A stretch of DNA of 64,000 bases from an uncultured Alphaproteobacteria bacterium (GCA_902591485.1 CACJAV010000001.1:142563-206562); one strand, 5' to 3'. Positions 9,496 to 19,530 are shown, counted from the stretch's first letter. Translations and numbers: made by a program. Notes: a model not told the origin generated them from the letters alone.

Positions 9496-10617
9496 GTGAG
9501 CACTAACTTAGTAGCTATAACTATGCCTAAATGGGGCCTTTCGATGAAAGAAGGTTCAATTTTAAAATGGATTAAATCAAATGGAGACAATATTTCAAAA
9601 GGAGATATGATTTTAGAAATTGAAACAGAAAAAGTTGTAAACGAAATGGAGTCACCTGAAGATGGTAAAATTTTAAAAATATGTGCAAATGAGGGTGATA
9701 CAGTACCTGTAGGATCAATAATTGCAGTTTGTGGCAAACAAGATGCATCTAATGAAGAAATTGATGCATTTATTGAGGAGTTTAATTCTAATTTTAAATC
9801 TGAAATTAATTTAGAAGAAGGTGAAGAAGATCTAAATGAGAAAATCAAAGTTTCAGATTTAGAAATAAATTTTATCAAAAATATAAATTCCAATAATGAA
9901 AATATTTTGTTCATTCATGGCTTCGGGGGAGATTTGAATAATTGGATGTTTAATCAGAACGAACTCTCAGAAAAATTTAATACTTATGCAATTGATCTAC
10001 CTGGGCATGGAATGTCAGAGAAAAATATACATAGCTCGACTTTAGATGATTTAGCAAATTTAATATCATCTTTTTGTATTGCTACTGATATTAATTCAGT
10101 AAATTTAGTAGGCCATTCTTTTGGGGCAGGCATTTCAATAAAAACTGCTTCTTTATACCCTGATCTAATAAATTCTTTAACATTGATTAGCCCTATTGGT
10201 TTAGGAAAAGAAATTGACTCGGCTTATTTAGAAAATTTTATTAATGCTGAATCAAGAAGAGATTTAAAAAAAGAAATTGAAAAACTTTATTTTAACTCAG
10301 ATATTATAACTCGTGATATGTTAAATGAAGTTTTAAAATCTTTAAGAATAGATAATGTTCAGTCCACTCTTTCAAAAATACAAAATGAAATTATCATTAA
10401 TGGTGAACAAAAAAATAACTTAATAGATGAAATTAATTCTGCAAAAGTTCCTGTTTGTGTAGTTTGGGGCAAAGAAGATCAAATTATTCCATCAAATCAC
10501 CATGAAGTTTTAAACGATAGAATAAAAATAATCATAGAAAAAGATTGTGGGCACATGGCGCATATAGAAAAACCCTCAGTGGTTAATGATGCAATAAACT
10601 CTACAATTGTAGGTTAA
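9496..10617 (+). CDS. Lipoyl-domain/alpha-beta-hydrolase fusion (AcoC-type E2 of acetoin dehydrogenase-like complex)
   Basis: N-terminal lipoyl domain (ILEIETEKVVNEMESPEDGKI); C-terminal hydrolase with LFIHGFGGDLNNW, NLVGHSFGAG, CGHMAHIEKP. GTG start at 9496. Confidence 0.88.
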   Translation: MSTNLVAITMPKWGLSMKEGSILKWIKSNGDNISKGDMILEIETEKVVNEMESPEDGKILKICANEGDTVPVGSIIAVCGKQDASNEEIDAFIEEFNSNFKSEINLEEGEEDLNEKIKVSDLEINFIKNINSNNENILFIHGFGGDLNNWMFNQNELSEKFNTYAIDLPGHGMSEKNIHSSTLDDLANLISSFCIATDINSVNLVGHSFGAGISIKTASLYPDLINSLTLISPIGLGKEIDSAYLENFINAESRRDLKKEIEKLYFNSDIITRDMLNEVLKSLRIDNVQSTLSKIQNEIIINGEQKNNLIDEINSAKVPVCVVWGKEDQIIPSNHHEVLNDRIKIIIEKDCGHMAHIEKPSVVNDAINSTIVG

Positions 10618-10710
10618 TTTAATTTTATATAAATTAAATTTATTAATTACCATTCTTTTATATAAATATTCTTTATAGATTTATTCTCATAGTATTTTAT
10701 ATTTAGAATT

Positions 10711-11559
10711 ATGAAAATTGGTTTTAATATGTTGTTATGGACAACAAATCTTGTTGAAGATCAGTTTGATTTATTAACAAAGATTAAGGATGTTGGTTAC
10801 GATGGTGTTGAAATACCAATATTTGGTGGGGAAGAAAAAGTTTCTCATTTTGCTAATATTGGAAAAGCCCTAAAAGATAATGGATTAGACTGTACTAGTG
10901 TAACTGTCATTCCTGATGAAGATAGAAGTCCAATTAGCAACAATGAAAAGCAACGTGCAAATGCGTTAGAATATATGAAATGGGCAATCGATTGCAGTGC
11001 TGCATTGGGAAGTGAAATTTTAGCAGGTCCTTACTATCATCCACTAGGAGTTTTTTCGGGTGAGCCACCTTCACAAGAAGAAAAAGAAAATGGTGCAAAA
11101 GTTCATCAAGATGCTGCTGACTATGCTAAACAAGTATCTCTAAAACTATCAATTGAACCATTAAATAGATTTGAGTGTTATTTTTTGAATACCGGTAAAG
11201 ATGCTTCAGATTATGTGGATTTAGTTAACCGTGATAATTTTGGTTATTTGTATGATACATTTCATGCGAATATTGAAGAAAAAGATCCGGTTGGTGTCAT
11301 CAGTAAAACAATAAAAAACATAAACCATATTCATATATCTGAAAATGATCGTGGAACCCCAGGTAAAGGAAACATCCCTTGGATAGAAACTTTTGATGCT
11401 ATAAAAAACTCAGACTATGATGGTTGGTTAACCATAGAGGCTTTTGGTAGAGCATTGCCAGATTTGGCAGCTGCTACTCGAGTATGGAGAGATTTTTTTC
11501 CTTCAAAAGAAGAAGTTTACGAAGAAGGTTACAAATTTATCAAAAATAATCTTAATTAG
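10711..11559 (+). CDS. Ketose 3-epimerase-like (D-tagatose/D-psicose 3-epimerase family) TIM barrel
   Basis: SIEPLNRFECYFLNTGKDASDYV, YDTFHANIEE, INHIHISENDRGTPGKGNIPW. Confidence 0.85.
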   Translation: MKIGFNMLLWTTNLVEDQFDLLTKIKDVGYDGVEIPIFGGEEKVSHFANIGKALKDNGLDCTSVTVIPDEDRSPISNNEKQRANALEYMKWAIDCSAALGSEILAGPYYHPLGVFSGEPPSQEEKENGAKVHQDAADYAKQVSLKLSIEPLNRFECYFLNTGKDASDYVDLVNRDNFGYLYDTFHANIEEKDPVGVISKTIKNINHIHISENDRGTPGKGNIPWIETFDAIKNSDYDGWLTIEAFGRALPDLAAATRVWRDFFPSKEEVYEEGYKFIKNNLN

Positions 11560-12412
11560 ATTTAGTCTGATTTCTAATTACAAATACTCCTGAGAACGCA
11601 ATTACTAATGCACCAACAATTGTAGGTATATCAGGTATGTCACTATAAAATATATAACCAAAAATAATTGCCCAAAAAATTAATGTAAAATGAAATGGCT
11701 GTATTTTACTAGCTGGCGCTCTTGCTAGACCAATTATTAGAGAATAATGAGCGAGCGTCATCATTACTCCAATTAGAGGCAAAATAAAAAAAGAAAAATA
11801 AGTTAATGGATGCCAATAATACAACGCTAAAGCCGTTATAATAACTAGACCAAATATAGATGTAAAGAATAGAGATGTTTCATCTGAGTCATATTCAGAA
11901 GCCTTCTTTGTTATCACCTGATACAATGCAAAGAAAAATCCAGCACCTAAAGGCAGAAGTGATTTAATATCAAAAATATCAAAACCTGGCCTTAAAATAA
12001 TCAATACTCCAATAAAACCAAAAATAATAACAGCCCATAACGCTCTTTCAATTTTTTCTCTTAAAATAAACATCGACAAAATCACAACAAATACTGGAGC
12101 TAAAGAGGCAACACTATGAGCTGTTGCAAGAGATAAATATTTAAAAGAAGAAACAAAAAAAACAGTTTCAATTACAGAAACAATAGATCTACCTAATTGA
12201 ATTTTTATATTTTTCGTTTTGTAAAAAAATTTATTTTGTTTTCTTCTTGACTCTATGAAGGAAACAATAAGCAAAAAAAGATATCTAAAAAAAATTATTT
12301 GAAAAATAGTATGATTAATTGTTGCATATTTTTGTATGACATCAGATGAAGCAAAAATAAAGAAAGCTAAAGCTCCAAAGAAAATTCCAATATTTTCTCT
12401 TGATTTAATCAA
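11552..12412 (-). CDS. EamA/DMT-family transporter
   Basis: About 10 TM segments, duplicated EamA pattern (FKYLSLATAHSVASLAPVFVVILSMFILREKI). Confidence 0.85.
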   Translation of the reverse strand: MIKSRENIGIFFGALAFFIFASSDVIQKYATINHTIFQIIFFRYLFLLIVSFIESRRKQNKFFYKTKNIKIQLGRSIVSVIETVFFVSSFKYLSLATAHSVASLAPVFVVILSMFILREKIERALWAVIIFGFIGVLIILRPGFDIFDIKSLLPLGAGFFFALYQVITKKASEYDSDETSLFFTSIFGLVIITALALYYWHPLTYFSFFILPLIGVMMTLAHYSLIIGLARAPASKIQPFHFTLIFWAIIFGYIFYSDIPDIPTIVGALVIAFSGVFVIRNQTKSN

Positions 12413-12417
12413 TATAT

Positions 12418-13062
12418 TTAGAGATTTTGAATTGCCTCATGAAATGTTCTAAAAATTAGAGCACTAGAAGCTGCTCCAGGATCAATATGCCCCCTACTTC
12501 TTTCACCAAGTTTACTTGATCTGCCTTTTTTTGATAACATTTCTTTAGTTGAAAGCATTGATTCATTTGCAGCATGTGAACCTTTTTCTAAAATTTCGAT
12601 AATATCCTCTGTGTTGTTTGAAGTTTCTTTTATTTTTTCTGCAGTTGGTAACCACACATCAAGCATAGTTTTATCACCAAGATTAGCTTTACCTCTATCC
12701 TGAATTCCATTTGCTGCTGCCTCAAAAAAATCAGAAATATGAGAGCTATTAATAACAAATAAATCTTTTAATTTTGCTCCTCCCCTCATCAGAGCTGTAG
12801 CATACAGTGGACCTGCTGAAGCTCCAACAGCACTTAAAAAACTTGAAGCTATTTGCATACAAATTTTATCAAATGTTAAATTATCATCAAGGGTTGTTAT
12901 TTTTTCTTTTACAGCATTCCAGCCAATGCTCATAGTAACACCGTGATCCCCATCTCCTGTGGCCCTGTCTAACTCTGATAAATAATCTTTTTCTTTTTCA
13001 ACATTGTCACATATTGATAAAATAATTTGGATAAATTCATTGGTGTTTAATTCTTTTTTCAT
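12418..13062 (-). CDS. dhaL: Dihydroxyacetone-kinase-type DhaL (ATP-binding) subunit
   Basis: LDRATGDGDHGVTMSIGW, SAVGASAGPLYATALMRGG, GERSRGHIDPGAASSALIFR. Confidence 0.92.
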   Translation of the reverse strand: MKKELNTNEFIQIILSICDNVEKEKDYLSELDRATGDGDHGVTMSIGWNAVKEKITTLDDNLTFDKICMQIASSFLSAVGASAGPLYATALMRGGAKLKDLFVINSSHISDFFEAAANGIQDRGKANLGDKTMLDVWLPTAEKIKETSNNTEDIIEILEKGSHAANESMLSTKEMLSKKGRSSKLGERSRGHIDPGAASSALIFRTFHEAIQNL

Positions 13063-13066
13063 TTTT

Positions 13067-13815
13067 TTAAGCTAATTTACATATATCTATAAAATTATTA
13101 GCATTAATTGCAGATCTTCCAATAAATATTCCATCTAGATCACTAATTTTTAATAATTTTTTTGCATTAAGCTTGTTTACACTACCTCCATAAATAATAA
13201 TTATCTGATTCTGAGAAAAATTTAATTTTTTTACAAAATATTCACGTATTATTTTTATAGTTTCTGATACATATATAGCGCTTGCAGCATTATTTTTTCC
13301 AATAGCCCAAACAGGCTCATAGGCTAAAATTATTTTTTTATTTTGTTTTAAATTAATATTTTTAAACATTGTATTAATTTTTTTAATTAATTCTTTTTTT
13401 CTAAATACAATATTTGATATTTTTTTTTCTTCACCAAAGCATACTAATGGTATTAAATTATTTTTAATTGCCTGAATTATTTTTTTATTTACTAGAATGT
13501 CAGTCTCATTAAAATATTTGTATCTTTCTGCATGTCCAATTTCAACTATTTTGCAACCGCAAGACTTAACCATAGCAGCAGAGATTTCACCTGTATATGG
13601 ACCATAATCTTCATGGTGAATATTTTGAGATCCAAGTATAATTGGTAATTCTTTTAAATATTTTTGAAATGTTGTTAAGGATGTGTAGGGTGGAATTATA
13701 AAAAAATTAAAATTTTTTTTTTAAGATATTTTTTGTTCCTTATTAGCGTATCTATGTATCGATGAGTTTGAATAATATTATTATTCATTTTCCAACTTGT
13801 ACCAATCCACTTCAT
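13067..13815 (-). pseudogene. Triosephosphate-isomerase-family isomerase (EryH/LerI-like) interrupted by a -1 frameshift at an A10 tract
   Basis: ATG at 13815 reads MKWIGTSWKMNNNIIQTHRYIDTLIRNKKYLKKK then stops. The other frame continues FFIIPPYTSLTTFQKYLKELPIILGSQNIHHEDYGPYTGEISAAMVKSCGCKIVEIGHAERYKYFNETD...AYEPVWAIGK...IIYGGSVN. An extra A in the A10 run (T10 at 13713-13722) restores the frame. Called pseudogene only because the frame is broken; see findings. Confidence 0.8.
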
Positions 13816-13824
13816 AATTTTATC

Positions 13825-14850
13825 CTAAACTCTAAACATAGAGCATAATGTTTCACGCTCTAATAATGGTTGCAATTCTTCATCTAATTTCATCAATGTA
13901 ATGGAAGCTCCATTCATTTCCAAAGAGGTTACATATTCGCCAACAAAAGAAGAATGAATTTCAATTTGATTTTTATTCAATATTTCGTAAGTTTTTCGGT
14001 ACATAATATAAAGCTCCATAAGAGGTGTAGAGCCTAAACCATTTACCAAAACACTTACTTTTTTTGATCCATCCATTTCATTAAGTATTTTATCCATTAG
14101 TTCGGTAGTGATTTCATCAGCTGATTGTAATGGACCCTTTCTAACACCTGCTTCACCATGAATTCCTAGACCTATTTCCATTTCATTATCTTCTAATACA
14201 AAGCTAGGTTCTAATGTATGAGGGAGAGAGCATGGACCAAGTGCAACACCCATAGAGATAGTCATATCATTTGCTTTTTCTGCTAAACGACATACATCAT
14301 CTAATTCCATCCCCATATCAGCAGCAGCACCTGCAATTTTAAATACATAAAAATCTCCCGCTACGCCTCTTCTTTCAGATTTTTTATCAAGTGGTGCTGA
14401 AGCTATATCATCAGTAACTAAAACAGTTTTAACAGGTATGTCTTCCATCTGACACATTTCAGCAGCCATATCAAAATTCATTATATCTCCAGCATAGTTG
14501 CCATACATATATACTACGCCTTTTCCACCATTAATGGCTTTAGTTGCATCAACAATAGGATCTGGTGAAGGTGATGCAAAAACATTTCCGATAGCTGCAC
14601 CATCTGCTAAACCTTTTCCAACATATCCTAAAAATGCAGGTTCATGCCCAGAGCCTCCTCCAATCAATACACCAACTTTATCTTTAATGGGTGCATCTTT
14701 CCTAACAACTGCTCTTTTATTATTGTTTGCAAACTTTAACAAATCGCTGTGAGCAAGAACTATACCCTCAACCATTTCATCAACAACTTGATATGGATCA
14801 TTAATAATTTTTTTAAAAGCCATTTCGTTATTAAACATTTTTTTATTCAA
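13825..14850 (-). CDS. dhaK: Dihydroxyacetone-kinase-type DhaK subunit (possible tetrulose kinase)
   Basis: VGVLIGGGSGHEPAFLGYVGKGLADGAAIGNVFASPSPD, YMYGNYAGDIMNFDMA, GLGIHGEAGV. Start may be TTG 14850 or internal ATG 14838. Confidence 0.94.
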   Translation of the reverse strand: MNKKMFNNEMAFKKIINDPYQVVDEMVEGIVLAHSDLLKFANNNKRAVVRKDAPIKDKVGVLIGGGSGHEPAFLGYVGKGLADGAAIGNVFASPSPDPIVDATKAINGGKGVVYMYGNYAGDIMNFDMAAEMCQMEDIPVKTVLVTDDIASAPLDKKSERRGVAGDFYVFKIAGAAADMGMELDDVCRLAEKANDMTISMGVALGPCSLPHTLEPSFVLEDNEMEIGLGIHGEAGVRKGPLQSADEITTELMDKILNEMDGSKKVSVLVNGLGSTPLMELYIMYRKTYEILNKNQIEIHSSFVGEYVTSLEMNGASITLMKLDEELQPLLERETLCSMFRV

Positions 14851-14880
14851 AATATCAATAATAATGTATAATAAATTTTA

Positions 14881-15330
14881 ATGGAAAAACATAAAGTAAT
14901 TTTAGGAGCTGATCATTTAGGTCTACCATTAAAAAATTCAATTAAAGAACATTTAGTTAATAATAATTACGAAGTCGAAGATATTGGAGTCAATGAGAAC
15001 AACCCTATAGATTATCCTGATATAGGGGAAAAATTAGCTAAAGAAATTGCTAGTTCAAGATATCAGAGAGGAATTCTTTTTTGTGGAACCGGTGCTGGAA
15101 TGGCTATCGTTGCTAATAAAGTTAAGGGAGTAAGAGCAGTGTGTATTAATGACCCGTATACAGCTGAGAGAGCAATTGCTTCTAATAATGCGCAAGTAAT
15201 TACCATGGGAACTCTCATCACTGGTCCAGAAGTTGCTAAAAAACTAGTTGATATTTGGCTTTCAAATGAATTTCAAGGTGGTGGATCAGCTAAAAAAGTT
15301 GAAAAGATAAATAATCTTGATCAATTATAA
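14881..15330 (+). CDS. rpiB: RpiB/LacAB-family sugar-phosphate isomerase
   Basis: ILGADHLGLPLKNSIKEHL, RGILFCGTGAGMAIVANKVKGVRAVCINDPYTAERAIASNNAQVITMG. Confidence 0.94.
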   Translation: MEKHKVILGADHLGLPLKNSIKEHLVNNNYEVEDIGVNENNPIDYPDIGEKLAKEIASSRYQRGILFCGTGAGMAIVANKVKGVRAVCINDPYTAERAIASNNAQVITMGTLITGPEVAKKLVDIWLSNEFQGGGSAKKVEKINNLDQL

Positions 15331-15423
15331 ATTTCCCAAAAAAAATATATAAAAAAAGTTTATTGGTTTTTAATTTCTATCAAATAATCCTATACTTCAA
15401 GTTAATTTAAACTTGGAGGAAAA

Positions 15424-16566
15424 TTGAGTAAATTAAAATTAGGTATGGTAGGTGGCGGACAAGGTGCTTTCATTGGCTCTGTCCACCGTATTGCATCAAG
15501 AATTGATGATCATTATGAGTTAGTTGCTGGATCTTTAGCTAGCAATCCTGAAGTTGCACATGCATCTGCTAAAGAATTGGGAATTGCAGAAGATAGATCT
15601 TATTCGACATTTTTAGAAATGGCTGAAAAAGAATCTAATTTAGAAAATGGAATAGATGTTGTTGCTATTGTTACACCTAATCATCTTCATTATCCAATCG
15701 CTGAAGCTTTTCTTAAGAAAGGCATACATGTTATTTGTGATAAACCACTTACACATAATTTAGAAGATGCTGAAAAATTTTTTGAGTGTGTAAAAAATTC
15801 GAAAGCTTTATTCGCATTAACACATAATTACACAGGCTACCCAATGGTGAGACAAGCAAGAGAAATGTGTCGCAATGGATCAATTGGAAAATTAAGAGTG
15901 ATACAAGTTGAATATGCGCAAGATTGGCTGACATTACCAATTGAAAATGAAGGTCAAAAACAAGCATCATGGAGAACTGACCCATCAAAAGCTGGAATGG
16001 GTGGATCTATTGGAGATATTGGGAGTCATGCATTTAATTTAGCAGACTTTATTACTGGTGCAAAACTAACAGAATTATGTGCAGACATTAGCAACTTTGT
16101 TGAAGGCAGAAAAAATGATGATAATGCTCATGTGCTGTTGAGATATGAAAATGGCGTTAAAGGCATGTTATGGTCATCTCAGGTAGCTCCAGGAAATGAA
16201 AATGCTCTAAAAATTAGAATTTATGGAGATAAAGGTGGTTTGGAGTGGGAACAAGAAAATCCAAATTATTTAAGGGTTGATATATTTGGCGAAGCAAAAA
16301 AAATAATTCGACGAGCAGGAAATGAAACTACAGATGTTGCTGGACGAGTAACAAGAATACCACCAGGACATCCAGAAGGTTATTTAGAAGGTTTTGCAAA
16401 TATATATTCCGATTTTGCTAAACAAATACACGCTATCAAAAATAATCAAAAAATAGAAGATGAGTTACTCTTAGTTCCATCAATTGAAGATGGACTAAAA
16501 GGTGTAAAATTTATTTCTGCAGTTGTTGAATCTGGTTTGGGTGGAAGTAAGTGGTTAAAATTCTAA
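15424..16566 (+). CDS. Gfo/Idh/MocA-family oxidoreductase
   Basis: GMVGGGQGAFIGSVHRIA, HVICDKPLTHNLEDAE, WRTDPSKAGMGGSIGDIGSHAFNLADF; TTG start after GGAGGA. Confidence 0.93.
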   Translation: MSKLKLGMVGGGQGAFIGSVHRIASRIDDHYELVAGSLASNPEVAHASAKELGIAEDRSYSTFLEMAEKESNLENGIDVVAIVTPNHLHYPIAEAFLKKGIHVICDKPLTHNLEDAEKFFECVKNSKALFALTHNYTGYPMVRQAREMCRNGSIGKLRVIQVEYAQDWLTLPIENEGQKQASWRTDPSKAGMGGSIGDIGSHAFNLADFITGAKLTELCADISNFVEGRKNDDNAHVLLRYENGVKGMLWSSQVAPGNENALKIRIYGDKGGLEWEQENPNYLRVDIFGEAKKIIRRAGNETTDVAGRVTRIPPGHPEGYLEGFANIYSDFAKQIHAIKNNQKIEDELLLVPSIEDGLKGVKFISAVVESGLGGSKWLKF

Positions 16567-16580
16567 TATAGGAGGTTTAA

Positions 16581-17729
16581 ATGAAAAAGAAATTAAGAGT
16601 GGGTATGATTGGTTATGGCTTTATGGGAAAAGCTCATACAAATGCTTTTCGTCAAGCTGCCAAATTTTTTCCAGATCTTCCATATGAGCCTGAATTAAAA
16701 ATGTTTTGTGCAAGAAATGAAGAACGTGCAAAAAGTTTTGCCTCTAATTGGGGATATGAAAAAGTTGTTACTGATTGGAAAGAAGTCGTTGAGAGTAAAG
16801 AAATAGATGTGATAGACATATGTGCACCTAATAATATGCACCGTGATATTGCGATTGCTGCGGCGGAAAATGGTAAGTGGGTATTAACAGAGAAACCTCT
16901 TTCACTTAATGTTTCAGAGGGAGAAGAGATGGTTGCAGCTGTTGAAAAAGCAGGTGTTCCTAATATGGTTTGGTACAACTACAGACGAATACCTTCTGTA
17001 ACACTGGCAAAAAATATCATCGATAGAGGATCTTTAGGCAGAATATTTCATTATCGAGCTAATTTTCTTCAAGATTGGACAATTTCATCTGATTTACCAC
17101 AAGGTGGAGAGGGTTTATGGAGACTAGATGTTGATGTAGCAGGAAGTGGCGTAACTGGAGATTTGTTAGCACATTGTATTGATACTGCTATGTGGCTAAA
17201 TGGTGCGATTACTGAAGTAAGTGCAATGACTGAAACATTTATAAAAGAGAGAACACATAGTCTTACTGGAAAAGTTCAAAAGGTTGGGATTGATGACGCA
17301 TGTGCATTTCTTGCTAAATTTGAAAATGGATCATTAGCAATATTTGAGTCAACACGATATGCTCGTGGTCATAAGGCTTTATATACATTTGAAATTAATG
17401 GAGAAAATTCTTCAATTGCATGGGACTTACATGATCTGCATCGTTTAAAATATTTTGATCATAGTGATGAGTCAATTGTACGTGGTTGGAGAGATATACA
17501 TGTTACAGATGGTGATCAACCCTATATGGATAAATGGTGGGTGCCTGGACTTAATATAGGATTTGAACATTCTTTTACACACGGAGTTGCTGATTTCTTA
17601 GCTTCCGTTGACAGTGAAAATAAAGCTCAACCAGATTTTAGAAATGCATTACAAACACAAAAAGTTTGTGAAGCAGTAATTAATTCTGGAAATACTAAGC
17701 AATGGCATAAAACAAATGTTGAACTCTAA
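16581..17729 (+). CDS. Gfo/Idh/MocA-family oxidoreductase
   Basis: [54 protein letters not shown]. Confidence 0.93.
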   Translation: MKKKLRVGMIGYGFMGKAHTNAFRQAAKFFPDLPYEPELKMFCARNEERAKSFASNWGYEKVVTDWKEVVESKEIDVIDICAPNNMHRDIAIAAAENGKWVLTEKPLSLNVSEGEEMVAAVEKAGVPNMVWYNYRRIPSVTLAKNIIDRGSLGRIFHYRANFLQDWTISSDLPQGGEGLWRLDVDVAGSGVTGDLLAHCIDTAMWLNGAITEVSAMTETFIKERTHSLTGKVQKVGIDDACAFLAKFENGSLAIFESTRYARGHKALYTFEINGENSSIAWDLHDLHRLKYFDHSDESIVRGWRDIHVTDGDQPYMDKWWVPGLNIGFEHSFTHGVADFLASVDSENKAQPDFRNALQTQKVCEAVINSGNTKQWHKTNVEL

Positions 17730-17740
17730 GCTAATTCAAA

Positions 17741-18577
17741 ATGTCTTTTAAATATTCTTACAATACAATTGTCTATTCAGGTGAAGATTATCTTACTCAA
17801 GTAAAAAGATTAAATAAATTTGGGTATGATGGCATTGAACTTGTTGGAGAACCCAGTTGGTACAACTTCAATGAAGTAAATAAATTGAATGAAGAATATA
17901 ACATTAAAGTAAATTCCATATGTTCAATATTTACGAGTGAAAGAGATTTAATCAATCCTGAAAAATCAATGCGAATAAAAGCAATAGATTATTGCAAACA
18001 AATAGCAGACATGGGGGCAGAAATTCAATCAACCACAATGATCGTAGCCCCCTCTCCTGTTGGTAAAATTGAATCAATAAAATCTGAAGAGGAAGAAATG
18101 AAATATGCAATTGAGTCCATCCAGCAAGTTGGCGAGTATGCCCAAAAAGCTGGCATTAGTATATCCATAGAACCTTGGAATAGATATGAAACATATTTTA
18201 TAAATAGATTAGAACAAGCTGAAAAAATTTTGGATGCATTGGACTTAACAAATGCAGGTATTCATGGTGATACATTTCATATGTCTATTGAGGAAGTTAA
18301 TATTGCAAACGCATATAGAAAAATTGGATCTAAATTAAACCATTGTCATATCGCTGACTCTAATCGAGCAGCACCAGGTACTGGTCACACTGATTTCAGA
18401 CCAATTCTTCAAGCATTAAAAGATATTAATTTTAGTAATTACATAACTATGGAACTGATTCCTCCAGTGTCTGATCCTTTTGCTTGCGTTAGAGGTGGTA
18501 GAGCTGAAGAGTTCAAAGATAATTACACTGAACAATCAATTAATCATTTAAAAAGTATCGAGAAAGATCTAGAATAA
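17741..18577 (+). CDS. Sugar phosphate isomerase/epimerase-like TIM barrel
   Basis: ISIEPWNRYETYFINRLEQAEKIL, GIHGDTFHMSIEE, LNHCHIADSNRAAPGTGHTDFRPI. Confidence 0.88.
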   Translation: MSFKYSYNTIVYSGEDYLTQVKRLNKFGYDGIELVGEPSWYNFNEVNKLNEEYNIKVNSICSIFTSERDLINPEKSMRIKAIDYCKQIADMGAEIQSTTMIVAPSPVGKIESIKSEEEEMKYAIESIQQVGEYAQKAGISISIEPWNRYETYFINRLEQAEKILDALDLTNAGIHGDTFHMSIEEVNIANAYRKIGSKLNHCHIADSNRAAPGTGHTDFRPILQALKDINFSNYITMELIPPVSDPFACVRGGRAEEFKDNYTEQSINHLKSIEKDLE

Positions 18578-18582
18578 TTATT

Positions 18583-19530
18583 ATGCCAAAGAAATATGAT
18601 ACCACAGTTTTAGGATTAGTTGTTTTAGATATATTGGGAAGACCTGTTTCAAAAATTCCTGATGGAGGTAATCTTGCTTACATTGATGAATTAAGATTAA
18701 CTGTTGCTGGAACAGCTGGAGGAACTGTAATAGACTGTGCTAAGCTAGGCGTATCGACTTTGGGAGTTGGTGCAGTTGGAGACGATGAAAAAGCAGATTT
18801 TGTAATATCAACTCTAGAAAAATTTGGTGTTGATACCATTGGTTTTGAAAGACTAAAAGGAATACCTACATCATCAACAATTTTAAATATAAGACCTAAT
18901 GGAGAAAGGCCAGCTTTACACTTAAGAGGTGCTTGTGATTATTTTCTTCCACCAGAAAAAGGAAAGGTGGATATATATGATTGTAAAGTTTTTCACCTTG
19001 GCGGTACTGGTTTACTTAAAAAACTTGATGGTCCAGTATCAGTAAATATATTAAAAGAAGCCAAGAGCAGAGGTTGCATTACTACATGGGATTTAATCGG
19101 AGCAACTGAAGAGACAGCAAGTATTGTTGACCCTCTTCTCCCCTACATTGATTATTTTATGCCTAGTATTGAAGAGGCAAGTATAATGTGTGGCCTAGAA
19201 AAACCTGAGGATGTTGCACAATATTATTTAGATGGAGGAGTCAAAAACTGCGTACTAACTATGGGTGGCGAAGGTTCTTTATTCATGAATAAGGATAATA
19301 AAATAATTACTCCAGCTTTTGATATTAAGGTAGTTGATACAACAGGGTGTGGAGATGCGTTTGACGCAGGTATGATTGTTGCATTAATTAAAGAAATGGA
19401 TATCGAAACTTCTCTAAAATTTGCTACAATTACATCAGGTCTCGTTGCAACCGGATTAGGTTCTGATGCAGGTATTGTAAATTTTGAAGACTGCATAGAA
19501 AAAATGAACACCTTTAAAATTAAACAATAA
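18583..19530 (+). CDS. PfkB-family carbohydrate kinase
   Basis: AGTAGGTVIDCAKLG near the N-terminus and VVDTTGCGDAFDAGMIVAL (PfkB signature 2). Confidence 0.92.
   Translation: MPKKYDTTVLGLVVLDILGRPVSKIPDGGNLAYIDELRLTVAGTAGGTVIDCAKLGVSTLGVGAVGDDEKADFVISTLEKFGVDTIGFERLKGIPTSSTILNIRPNGERPALHLRGACDYFLPPEKGKVDIYDCKVFHLGGTGLLKKLDGPVSVNILKEAKSRGCITTWDLIGATEETASIVDPLLPYIDYFMPSIEEASIMCGLEKPEDVAQYYLDGGVKNCVLTMGGEGSLFMNKDNKIITPAFDIKVVDTTGCGDAFDAGMIVALIKEMDIETSLKFATITSGLVATGLGSDAGIVNFEDCIEKMNTFKIKQ

Noticed and set aside
9486-9914. 142-aa minus-strand ORF opposite the lipoyl E2
   Set aside because: Antisense to a strongly coding region, Ser/Ile/Phe-rich composition typical of AT-rich antisense reading.
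10618-10710. AT-rich inverted repeat (AATTTAATTTTATATAAATTAAATT) between acoC-like and epimerase genes
   Set aside because: Almost pure A/T; expected by composition in this genome, no GC stem, so not called a terminator or operator.
13067-13573. ORF-track call of a 168-aa complete TIM protein
   Set aside because: It is only the C-terminal two-thirds; homology continues upstream in the same frame without a start and then in another frame to ATG 13815, so it is reported as a frameshifted gene.
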